NCBI GenBank assembly: GCA_964407855.1
Contig: CAYOXI010000003.1
Location: 8,350-72,349, forward strand
Direction: 5' to 3'
DNA from: SHZI01 sp964407855
GTDB lineage: Bacteria > Pseudomonadota > Gammaproteobacteria > Steroidobacterales > GCA-2729495
Length of the DNA stretch: 64,000 bases
Under the pieces are notes generated by a model, which worked only from the letters and a program-made list of their open reading frames with translations, made no database searches and was not told the DNA's origin. Made by a program: the position numbers and the translations under genes. Shown here in pieces: positions 55,204 to 63,974 of the stretch; the first letter of the stretch is position 1, and every line of letters begins with the position of its first letter.

Positions 55204-55787
55204 ACCCGCATGCCGATCCAGCCTATGCAGATCAGCGTGAAGGCAATCACCACGGGCTCGGCATTCTGTCGTACCGACGTCATCAGCGACCAGCCACCAC
55301 CGCTGCGGCCCGTCGGAATGAGACGGCGCGGGATCACCGCCGGCACCGTCTGGCTCCAGCGCTCCCACGGCTCGCCAAATATCCGGTGGATTTTCCGATC
55401 CTCGTATTCGATGGCGGTCGGATAGTAGAACCACCAGAAAGCAGCGGCGAGCAACGGCGCCCACCAGAGACCCGAGGCCACCGTGAAGCCGACCAGGACG
55501 AGGAGATTGCCGGTATACAGCGGATGGCGGACCAGTGAATACGGACCATCCGTCGCCAGCTGCCGGTTCTTGACGATGAAGCCCGACGCGTAGATCCGCA
55601 CGAGGCAGCCCAGCACCACCAGGACGGCTCCCACCATGAATAGCGCGGGAACCGGCCGTGACCACCAGGCCAGGAACGGCATCAGCGCCAGGCCGAGGCC
55701 CTGACGCATGGCTTCCTGGTGGCGCAGATCGCGAATCAGCCCGGGGAGCCCGGGAAGTGGTGGCAGGTCCGCAGTGCGCTTTGTCAT
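55200..55787 (-). CDS. Isoprenylcysteine carboxylmethyltransferase/PEMT-like membrane methyltransferase
   Basis: 195-residue membrane protein with about four to five helices. The family signature is DGPYSLVRHPLYTGNLL followed by VGFTVASGLWW and YEDRKIHRIFGEPWERW, which bind SAM and the substrate in ICMT-fold proteins. Bacterial members methylate unknown lipids or small molecules; prenylated proteins are not expected. It is translationally coupled to the kinase-like gene (GTGA overlap), so the two probably act in one pathway. Confidence 0.85.
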   Translation of the reverse strand: MTKRTADLPPLPGLPGLIRDLRHQEAMRQGLGLALMPFLAWWSRPVPALFMVGAVLVVLGCLVRIYASGFIVKNRQLATDGPYSLVRHPLYTGNLLVLVGFTVASGLWWAPLLAAAFWWFYYPTAIEYEDRKIHRIFGEPWERWSQTVPAVIPRRLIPTGRSGGGWSLMTSVRQNAEPVVIAFTLICIGWIGMRV

Positions 55788-55845
55788 GGCGACAGTTTAT
55801 GTCGGGCACGCACGCCTGACCATCCGGGGGCTGCGCGGGCTTCAC

Positions 55846-55854
55846 TGCTAGAAT
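55846..55854 (+). promoter_or_regulatory. Extended -10 promoter element of the tRNA gene
   Basis: TGCTAGAAT is an extended -10; the predicted start near 55861 leaves a five-base precursor 5' end before the tRNA. The -35 position (GGGGGC) is poor. Confidence 0.5.
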
Positions 55855-55865
55855 GCGCCAGGCAG

Positions 55866-55942
55866 GGGCCTGTAGCTCAATTGGTTAGAGCAGGAGACTC
55901 ATAATCTCTTGGTTCCAGGTTCGAGTCCTGGCGGGCCCACCA
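55866..55942 (+). tRNA. tRNA with CAU anticodon, probably tRNA-Ile2 (lysidine-modified)
   Basis: 77 bases with encoded CCA. The acceptor stem is GGGCCTG/CGGGCCC, with U8 and A14 in place. The anticodon loop is CTCATAA in a stem GGAGA/TCTCT, followed by the variable loop and T-arm GGTTCGAGTCC. Identity among CAU tRNAs: pairs C4-G69 and C5-G68 and the anticodon-arm context resemble E. coli tRNA-Ile2, the TilS substrate, rather than elongator Met. It is not the initiator, because the first acceptor bases pair (G1-C72). Confidence 0.93.
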
Positions 55943-55964
55943 GAAAATTCCGGCGCATGAACTC

Positions 55965-55988
55965 CCCGGGGCGCAGCGCAACCCCGGG
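55965..55988. terminator. GC-rich hairpin between the tRNA and the RRM gene
   Basis: CCCGGGG and CCCCGGG arms flank a ten-base loop 22 bases after the tRNA. There is no T tract. Placed between convergent genes, it may be a weak bidirectional terminator. Confidence 0.35.
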
Positions 55989-56012
55989 ACTCAGACCGCC
56001 CCGTTCCGCCGG

Positions 56013-56429
56013 CTAGTAGCGGGGACCGCCGCGGCCCCGGCCGCCCCCATCCCGACCGCCACCGCCCCCATCCCGACCGCCACCACCGTAGCCGCCGCCA
56101 CCGTCCCGGCCGCCACCACCGCCGTAGCCGCCTCCGCCTCCGCCTCCGCCAAAGCCGCCCCGACCGCGGCCCCCGCCACCACCACCCTCACGTTCGCGCG
56201 CTTCGTTGACCCGCAACTGACGACCTTCCATATCGTGGCCGTTGAGCCTGGCAATGGCAGTCTGGGCATCGGATTCAGGCATTTCGACAAACGCGAATCC
56301 CCGGAATCTCCCGGTCTCGCGATCATTGATCAGCCGGACGGCATCCACAGCACCGTGTTGCGAGAACAGCGTGCGGACTGAGTCTTCATCGGCGGTATAA
56401 GGCAGGTTGCCTACGTATATCCTGGTCAT
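56013..56429 (-). CDS. Glycine-rich RRM RNA-binding protein
   Basis: 138 residues with a single RNA-recognition motif and an RGG/GGG tail. RNP-2 is IYVGNL (residues 4-9) and RNP-1 is RGFAFVEM (residues 43-50), with the aromatic residues intact. From about residue 82 to the end the protein is almost only Gly with Arg, Asp, Tyr and Phe (for example GGGGYGGGGRDGGGG). The ATG at 56429 gives MTRIYVGNLPYTADED. Such proteins occur in cyanobacteria and many Proteobacteria and are often cold-induced. The FKBP gene lies 19 bases upstream. Confidence 0.93.
   Translation of the reverse strand: MTRIYVGNLPYTADEDSVRTLFSQHGAVDAVRLINDRETGRFRGFAFVEMPESDAQTAIARLNGHDMEGRQLRVNEAREREGGGGGGRGRGGFGGGGGGGGYGGGGGRDGGGGYGGGGRDGGGGGRDGGGRGRGGPRY
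56016..56186 (-). repeat. Glycine-codon low-complexity repeat encoding the RGG-like tail
   Basis: On the plus strand, units such as CCGCCACCGCCCCCATCCC recur almost tandemly, encoding GGGxxRDGGG blocks. Unit number is prone to change by slippage and to misassembly. Confidence 0.85.
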
Positions 56430-56448
56430 GACGGTACCCCTGAACTCC

Positions 56449-56997
56449 TCAGTTGACGGACAGCACGAGAACATCGAATGTCAGTGCCTTGCCGGCGAGG
56501 GGGTGATTGAAATCGAGCACCACCACGTCAGAACGCACCTCGGCGACCCGGATCGGGCCGTCGAACCCCTGCGCGCTGAGCAACGTGCCCACCCGGCGCG
56601 CATCCTCCGGGATCTTGTCGAGCGGAACTTCCTGCATCAGTTTGGCGTCGACCGGTCCGTAGGCATCTTCCGGACTGATCTTCACCCGGACGCGGTCAGT
56701 GGCACTCTTCCCCTCGAGCGCCGCCTCAAGCCCCGGGATCACCTGCCCCTCTCCCGCTGTGTAGGACAGCGGCGGACCATCCACATTGGTCTGGACGGTG
56801 GTGCCGTTGTCGAGCGTCAGCGTGTACTGGATGTCGACCTTGCGGCCCTTGGCAATCCGGACCCCGTTATCGCCGCCGGGTGCCGGCGAGTCGTCAGCGC
56901 CGGCAACCGACAGGGCCAGCAGCAGGGCCGCAAGGGGCAGGTAAAGCGAAGCCCGGGCAATGGCGGTCGGCAATGGCAGGAACCGGGCGCTGCGCAT
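56449..56997 (-). CDS. Exported SlyD-type FKBP peptidyl-prolyl isomerase
   Basis: 182 residues. The N-terminus is a signal peptide (LYLPLAALLLALSVAGA). The FKBP domain follows: VDIQYTLTLDNGTTVQTN, GEGQVIPGLEAALEGK and SPEDAYGPVDAKLMQEVP. The IF-type insert is typical of SlyD-like enzymes, with DFNHPLAGKALTFDV at the C-terminus. It lacks the His-rich tail of SlyD. It should act in proline isomerisation and folding in the periplasm. The RRM gene lies 19 bases downstream on the same strand. Confidence 0.93.
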   Translation of the reverse strand: MRSARFLPLPTAIARASLYLPLAALLLALSVAGADDSPAPGGDNGVRIAKGRKVDIQYTLTLDNGTTVQTNVDGPPLSYTAGEGQVIPGLEAALEGKSATDRVRVKISPEDAYGPVDAKLMQEVPLDKIPEDARRVGTLLSAQGFDGPIRVAEVRSDVVVLDFNHPLAGKALTFDVLVLSVN

Positions 56998-57316
56998 TTC
57001 AGTCAGGAGGCAATCCGGGGAAGGGGATGCACGAAAGAGCTACAAAGATCGGTGCGCGCGGATTCGACGGGGACATCCAGAACAGTTGCGAATCGGCTAG
57101 CGTGCGCCCAGCTTTTCTCCCTTGACGACCGATGGCCACGGGGTGCGGCAACGTGACCTTTGCGCCGACTCTAGCATGGGCATTGCATCGAAGCGAAGGG
57201 GTCTAGCGGGCTCCTCCAGGCCAATTGCAACGCAAAAATCCGGGTGTCCTGCGGACCGGACGCCCGCCACCTGATTGCTATACTCGCGCCCGCACTGCAC
57301 AGGGGACGAGGGTCTG
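56998..57316. other. 319-base divergent intergenic region, FKBP gene to permease gene
   Basis: No coding region, RNA or repeat is recognised here. Apart from the extended -10 at 57276-57284 serving the permease, I see no clear promoter on the FKBP side. Confidence 0.6.
57276..57284 (+). promoter_or_regulatory. Extended -10 element of the amino acid permease gene
   Basis: TGCTATACT lies 32 bases before the ATG at 57317, with predicted leader of about 26 bases. The -35 region is weak, as expected for an extended -10 promoter. Confidence 0.5.
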
Positions 57317-58612
57317 ATGTCAAAGCCACTGTCGGTCCGGGAACGGATGTTCCGCAACAAGCCCCTGCGCAAGATCCTCTCCGACGCCGAGAATTCCAGG
57401 CACCGCCTCAACCGCACGCTCACGGCCACCGACCTGGTTTCCCTGGGCGTCGGCGCCATCATCGGCACGGGAATATTCGTGCTGATCGGCACCGCGATCG
57501 TCGGCGATACCGTTCGCCTGGGGGCCGGGCCGGGCATCACCCTGTCATTCCTGCTGGCGGGCCTCGCCTGTGTGCTGGCCGCGCTGTGTTATGCCGAGTT
57601 CGCCTCGATGATTCCGGTGGCCGGCAGTGCCTACACCTATTCCTATGCGACGCTGGGCGAGTTCGTCGCCTGGATCACCGGCTGGAACCTGATCCTCGAG
57701 TACGGCGTGGCCAGCATGGCGGTGGCCATCGGCTGGTCCGGGTACTTCGCGAAGCTGCTGGAACTGGGTGGCATCAACCTGCCGCACTGGGCGATCACCC
57801 CGCCCGGGGGCGACGATGGCGGCATCATCAATCTTCCCGCCGTGATCATTGTGCTGCTTTGCACCTGGGTATTGACGGTGGGTATCCGGGAGAGCGCCCG
57901 GGTGACTTCCTTCATTGTGGTCCTGAAGCTGGCCGTGATCGGCTTCTTCATTGCGGTCGGCTCGACGGAGATTGATCCAGCCAACTGGACGCCCTACATG
58001 CCCAACGGCTTCGCCGGGGTGGGTGCGGCGGCGGCCATCGTGTTTTTCGCCTACATCGGCTTTGATGCGGTTTCGACCACGGCTGAGGAAGCCAAGAATC
58101 CCCAGCGGGACCTGCCGATTGGCATCATCGGGTCACTCGTGGTCTGCACGCTGCTCTACCTGCTGGTGGCCGGCGTGCTCACCGGCATGCTGCCCTGGCA
58201 GGAGGTGGACGTGAATGCGCCGGTCGCCTCGGCACTGCAGCTGCTGGGCTTCAAGTGGGGCGCGGCGCTGGTCTCCTTCGGCGCCGTGGCGGGCATCACC
58301 AGCGTACTGATCGTCATGCTCATGGGCCAGGTGCGGGTGTTCTTTGCGATGTCCCGGGACGGACTGCTGGGTGACTGGCTGTCCGGCGTGCACCCGAAGT
58401 TCCGNNNNNNNNNNNNNNNNNNNNNNNNNNNNNNNNNNNNNNNNNNNNNNNNNNNNNNNNNNNNNNNNNNNNNNNNNNNNNNNNNNNNNNNNNNNNNNNN
58501 NNNNACCTGGATCCGCTTCGTGCTCTGGACCGGCCTCGGCATGGTGGTGTACTTCGCGTACAGCATGCACCGGAGCCGGCTGAACGCCGAGCCGCCGGGC
58601 CCCGTCAGGTAG
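57317..58612 (+). CDS. APC-family amino acid permease, interrupted by an assembly gap
   Basis: Amino acid/polyamine transporter with 12 expected helices. The ATG at 57317 gives MSKPLSVRERMFRNKPL. Helix 1 contains the unwound GVGAIIGTGIFVLIG motif. Further features are AGSAYTYSYATLGEF, FFAYIGFDAVSTTAEE with the helix 6 glycine, and FAMSRDGLLGDWLSGVHPKF. The sequence then enters 100 N and resumes at TWIRFVLWTGLGMVVYFAYS, the last helix. Relatives have about 85-90 residues between these points, more than the 33 the Ns represent. Confidence 0.9.
   Translation: MSKPLSVRERMFRNKPLRKILSDAENSRHRLNRTLTATDLVSLGVGAIIGTGIFVLIGTAIVGDTVRLGAGPGITLSFLLAGLACVLAALCYAEFASMIPVAGSAYTYSYATLGEFVAWITGWNLILEYGVASMAVAIGWSGYFAKLLELGGINLPHWAITPPGGDDGGIINLPAVIIVLLCTWVLTVGIRESARVTSFIVVLKLAVIGFFIAVGSTEIDPANWTPYMPNGFAGVGAAAAIVFFAYIGFDAVSTTAEEAKNPQRDLPIGIIGSLVVCTLLYLLVAGVLTGMLPWQEVDVNAPVASALQLLGFKWGAALVSFGAVAGITSVLIVMLMGQVRVFFAMSRDGLLGDWLSGVHPKFXXXXXXXXXXXXXXXXXXXXXXXXXXXXXXXXXXTWIRFVLWTGLGMVVYFAYSMHRSRLNAEPPGPVR
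58405..58504. other. Scaffold gap of exactly 100 N
   Basis: A run of precisely 100 N is the conventional placeholder for a gap of unknown length. It removes helices about 10-11 of the permease. Confidence 0.99.
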
Positions 58613-58663
58613 CCCGCTTCCAGCAACACCGGCTACTGCGCCGGGCAGCTGGGATCTCCTTCC

Positions 58664-58864
58664 TGGCAGTTGGCCATCGATGCGCACAGCAAGGAATGTC
58701 TCCAGGCTGGTGCGAACGTCCTCGACCGTACGAGAAAGTGGAGGAACCTGGAGCACTCCAAGCAGTAGAGCCTCCTGTGCGTAGGCACTCATCTGCACCG
58801 CATGAATGGCGCGCGCGACAGATTCGTCGGTGTGGTTCACGGGCACCGGGTAGAACCGGTTCAT
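58664..58864 (-). pseudogene. 3'-truncated GNAT N-acetyltransferase gene
   Basis: From the ATG at 58864 about 67 residues resemble the N-terminal part of GNAT enzymes: AIHAVQMSAYAQEALLLGV, then VPPLSRTVEDVRTSLETFLA, then VRIDGQL. A complete enzyme needs about 150 residues including the acetyl-CoA loop (Q/RxxGxG/A), which is absent. After GQL the frame runs on without homology into the antisense of the permease. The ATG overlaps the TGA of the upstream 74-codon ORF (ATGA), evidence that both were once a translated operon. Confidence 0.5.
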
Positions 58865-59085
58865 ATGGTCCAACGTCCGCGATCAACGGCGGCGCGCAGT
58901 CGGCGCGCCGCTTGCTGCTCGAAACCTTTGGGAGCTGCTTGCAGTTCCTGCAAGCGGCGTGACGACAAGTGCCGACCGCTGCATCGCATAGAGGGAATGT
59001 GAATCGAAGTGGCCACGGCGCTGAGAGTTGCGAAGGCAAGAGCTGCGGCTAACCACCGTGCTGAGGTCCACGATGCTGTGTACAT
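58861..59085 (-). CDS. 74-codon ORF for a putative small exported protein
   Basis: Unrecognised. The product starts MYTASWTSARWLAAALAFAT and continues into a good signal-peptide core with likely cleavage near AVATS. A short basic mature part of about 45 residues follows, containing RRLQELQAAPKGFEQQAARR. It has no cysteine pair or known motif. It is coupled by ATGA to the GNAT fragment and preceded by a 22-bp dyad. The ribosome site is weak. The ORF contains two strong inverted repeats (58888-58912 and 58935-58957). It may be a remnant. Confidence 0.4.
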   Translation of the reverse strand: MYTASWTSARWLAAALAFATLSAVATSIHIPSMRCSGRHLSSRRLQELQAAPKGFEQQAARRLRAAVDRGRWTI

Positions 59086-59415
59086 CTTGCGGCCTAACTA
59101 CTCATAGGGGTTCGAAGTGACAGGATATATCCCGTCACTTTGTCCTGATATGTTGATCGACGTCCGTGCAGGTCCCTGTTTCCATTCAGGGCGGCCCGGT
59201 GATCGGTGGGCAGCGGCGGCGGAAGGATAGGGAGCACCCCGGACCTCAAAAACGGCAGGCGTTGCCCCAATTCTTCCCCCATCCGCCGCTACCCGGCAAG
59301 CCCCGCCTGGATGGACCTGGAGGGAGCGGTCGGCGGGCCCGAAAACTGAGAGCAAGCCCACAGACGGCGGGCCGGGCAAGGCCTACGTTATGTCCGGGTA
59401 ACCGGGATAGCCCCT
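59086..59415. other. 330-base stretch without a supported gene
   Basis: It contains the dyad at 59117-59138. The first 80 bases are visibly more AT-rich than the surroundings. Short overlapping frames on both strands (about 60-95 codons) show no motif or ribosome site and are treated as chance. Confidence 0.55.
59117..59138. promoter_or_regulatory. 22-bp near-perfect dyad, possible operator
   Basis: Arms GTGAC/GTCAC enclose the perfect palindrome GGATATATCC, with a single mismatch pair. It lies 32-53 bases upstream of the minus-strand 74-codon ORF and contains a TATAT core that could be part of a -10. The regulator is unknown. Confidence 0.45.
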
Positions 59416-59856
59416 ATGTCCAACGAGCTGATGGTCGTCATGGCCAGCGCCAGTGTCGCGGCACTGCTGGGCGGCGGCGTCATTGCCTGGTGGACCGGTG
59501 GCGGCGCGGCGCCCGCCAGCCAGGATCCGGTGGAAACTCGCCAGGTCACCGTCGATGTCGAGGGCGCACGGGAGAAACGGGCAACCGAAGTTCTCACCCA
59601 TCAGTTGCGGGGCGCGCAGGAAGAGCTGGCCAGAACGGTGCGGCATGTGGGGACGCTCGAAGACCAGGTGGCCGCCTACCTTCGCCAGTACGCCCAGGCC
59701 AAGAACACGCTCAAGGGCGAGATCCGCCTCAAGAATGCGCTGAAGACTGAGCTGGCAGCTGCCACGGCCCAGATACGGGCACTGGAAGCCCGGATCCACG
59801 AACTGGAGATGGAACGCACTGCCATTACGGGCACGAGCCGTCGCCTCAGCGCCTGA
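59416..59856 (+). CDS. Membrane-anchored coiled-coil protein of unknown function
   Basis: 146 residues, unrecognised. One N-terminal membrane helix (about residues 5-27, MVVMASASVAALLGGGVIAWW) is followed after a short linker by a heptad-like charged helix from about residue 45 to the end (for example LRGAQEELARTVRHVGTLED and ALEARIHELEMERT). The topology resembles YhcB-like proteins, but I see no family signature. It is 80 bases upstream of lon on the same strand. Codon third positions are GC-rich like neighbouring genes, supporting a real gene. Confidence 0.62.
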   Translation: MSNELMVVMASASVAALLGGGVIAWWTGGGAAPASQDPVETRQVTVDVEGAREKRATEVLTHQLRGAQEELARTVRHVGTLEDQVAAYLRQYAQAKNTLKGEIRLKNALKTELAAATAQIRALEARIHELEMERTAITGTSRRLSA

Positions 59857-59872
59857 GTTCTCGCCCCGCCGC

Positions 59873-59900
59873 ATTGAAAACCAGTGGGACGCCTCAATCT
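59873..59900 (+). promoter_or_regulatory. Possible heat-shock (sigma-32-like) promoter of lon
   Basis: ATTGAAA at 59873-59879 and TCAATCT at 59894-59900, 14 bases apart, partly match the -35 CTTGAAA and -10 CCCATnT of sigma-32. Position (about 30 bases before the start) and the lon target make it plausible, but the -10 has two mismatches. Confidence 0.3.
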
Positions 59901-59936
59901 CCGGAAGAGGTCTTAAATCTTCTACGGGGAGTCCCC

Positions 59937-62285
<2,349 letters not shown>

Positions 62286-62313
62286 AAACTGTCGCCGCTC
62301 GTGTCGCCACTGG

Positions 62314-62350
62314 GGCCCGGCCGCGACCACAGGGAGGTCGCGGCCGGGCC
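62314..62350 (+). terminator. 15-bp perfect hairpin downstream of lon
   Basis: Arms GGCCCGGCCGCGACC/GGTCGCGGCCGGGCC flank the seven-base loop ACAGGGA, 28 bases after the lon stop. No T tract follows, so it is either an atypical terminator or an mRNA 3'-end stabiliser. Confidence 0.5.
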
Positions 62351-62416
62351 ACCCCTTACCCGGCAGCCGGAGTCTCGTTAGGATCGGCGCATCAACACCT
62401 TTAACGGGGAGATCCC

Positions 62417-63175
62417 ATGCGTCTGATTAGCACTGCAGCTCTGTTCGGCACCACCCTGCTTGCCAGCCTCACGGTGATGGCCGGCGGCCATTCCGGCGGT
62501 GGGGACGGCAAGCCCCGGGCAATCCCGACCCCCGACGCCTTCTATGAGCACACCGGCTTCGAAGGCCGGGAGCAGGTGCTCACGGACGCGATCGTCAAGG
62601 CTATCCGGGACGCCAAGCCCAACAATGGCGAGACCCTTGACTTCACGCCGGAGCAGCAGCGCATGCTCGGGCTGGCCGTGGCCAAGTCCATCAAGACCAT
62701 CAGCAATGACACGCCCTACCAGCACGAGCCCAACGACGCGCTGGTCAAGGCCCACCTGACCACAGTGCAGTTCGCCAAGGACAACGGGATGGTCAAGGAG
62801 CTGATCGAGCACGAGGCCAAGACCCAGATGTTCATGATCAACCGGGTCGGCAAGATGATCCGGGATGGCGGCAGCCTCGAGCTTGGCACCATCGCCCTCA
62901 CCGAGCGTACCGCCTGCTTCTACCAGCTGGTGCAGGAGTACCAGCGCACCGGCACCACGATGCGCTGGAAGGCGCCTTACGGCAATGTCCTGGCCGTGTC
63001 CGTGCCGCTCGGCCAGCACAACCTGACCGAGCAGGAGATCCACGATATCTACACCCGGCCGCTGATGGAGCTGCAGGCGGAGATCATGGGCATTGAGGTA
63101 GACGTGTCCGACATCGACGCGGACGGCTGGATCACGATGACGGTCAGCAGCCCGGAGAAGGTGGCGGCACGGTAG
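62417..63175 (+). CDS. Secreted protein of unknown function
   Basis: 252 residues with ACGGGGAG nine bases before the ATG and a clear signal peptide (LISTAALFGTTLLASLTVMA, cleavage near AGG). The mature part is mostly helical: KAIRDAKPNNGETLDFTPEQ, VKELIEHEAKTQMFMINRVG and a C-terminal acidic segment GIEVDVSDIDADGWITMTVS. There is a single mature Cys (ERTACFYQLV). I recognise no domain. It stands alone between lon and the RHS fragment, with normal base composition, so it looks like a resident gene. Confidence 0.75.
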   Translation: MRLISTAALFGTTLLASLTVMAGGHSGGGDGKPRAIPTPDAFYEHTGFEGREQVLTDAIVKAIRDAKPNNGETLDFTPEQQRMLGLAVAKSIKTISNDTPYQHEPNDALVKAHLTTVQFAKDNGMVKELIEHEAKTQMFMINRVGKMIRDGGSLELGTIALTERTACFYQLVQEYQRTGTTMRWKAPYGNVLAVSVPLGQHNLTEQEIHDIYTRPLMELQAEIMGIEVDVSDIDADGWITMTVSSPEKVAAR

Positions 63176-63249
63176 CGGTTGAGCCTTGGCAGGCCTTCGC
63201 CTGCTGGGGTGGCATCGCCAGGTCGACGGTTGCGCCGCCGGCTAAGGCT

Positions 63250-63642
63250 GGCGCGGTTGTGCCTAATGCCACCGGCGTCGGTCAGCCGGTCAATGCTGCC
63301 CTGCATGTCCACATGCACGTAATACCCATGGGTGGCGCCTTCTGCATCCCGCTGCAGGAACACCAGCCGGTCGCCGAAGTACACATGGGTGGTGTAAGCG
63401 GTGCCCTCCTGAGAATCATGCACCACCTCGAAGGCCGGGGTCACGTAGTGGGTGGCGCGGATCTGGCCGCCCGCCAGCTTCTCCACCTGCCGCACCCGCT
63501 GGCGCTCCGGGCCGTCGACGAAGGCCAGGTCCCCGCCGGCGACGGGGATCTTGCTCGGCTGGTTGCCCGCCGTCCACTCGATCTTCTGGCCACTGGGGCA
63601 GGCGGCGGAGGTGCCGCTTCCACAGACGGTGGGCGGGGCTGT
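63250..63642 (-). pseudogene. RHS-repeat family fragment
   Basis: About 130 codons resemble the YD-repeat/RHS core near its C-terminal end: QKIEWTAGNQPSKI, then DGPERQRVRQ, VEKLAGGQIRATHYV, HVYFGDRLVFLQRD and YYVHVDMQGSIDRLTDAGG. The last matches the conserved YxHTDHLGSxxxITDxxG. Full RHS proteins exceed 1000 residues; here there is no N-terminus, no start with a ribosome site and no toxin tail. The frame continues past both ends without homology, so this is a relic. Confidence 0.7.
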
Positions 63643-63740
63643 AACCTTAGCGCAACCCCAGCACCCGATATCATCCCTGCTGTGCTTGACCATCACTATG
63701 TTAATCGCCGCAGAGAAGCACCGCGGCACCGGAGATCGCC

Positions 63741-63974
63741 ATGACCGAAATCACCGTCTCACTGCCCGATGATCTCGCCCAAGCCGCCCGCTCAGCGGGC
63801 CTGCTCCGCGACGAGGCCATCGCCGCCCTGCTGCGTGAAGCAATGCAGAAGCGCCAGGTCGATCGGCTGTTCGACACGATCGGCAAGCTCGCCGAGCTCG
63901 AACCCGCCCTGACTGAGGCCGAGATCGACGCGGAGATCGCCGCCACCCGCGCCGACCGTGCGCGTCGTCGCTGA
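63741..63974 (+). CDS. Antitoxin of a type II toxin-antitoxin pair
   Basis: 77 residues. The N-terminal MTEITVSLPDDLAQAARSAG resembles a ribbon-helix-helix DNA-binding segment. A charged helical tail follows (EPALTEAEIDAEIAATRADR), typical of the part that wraps a PIN toxin. The stop overlaps by 17 bases with a downstream frame that begins like a PIN-domain toxin. Such pairs autoregulate through the antitoxin. The start ATG has GGAG at the expected distance. Confidence 0.82.
   Translation: MTEITVSLPDDLAQAARSAGLLRDEAIAALLREAMQKRQVDRLFDTIGKLAELEPALTEAEIDAEIAATRADRARRR

Noticed and set aside
58605..59039. 144-codon minus-strand frame overlapping the GNAT fragment
   Set aside because: Translation is Cys/Arg/Pro-rich without motif; the overlapping frames at 58664-58864 and 58861-59085 are better supported.
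59080..59160. Integron attC-like site (GCCTAAC and GTTGATC)
   Set aside because: The first string fits the R'' consensus but the partner does not fit GTTRRRY, and the intervening sequence lacks the inner L boxes with an extrahelical base.
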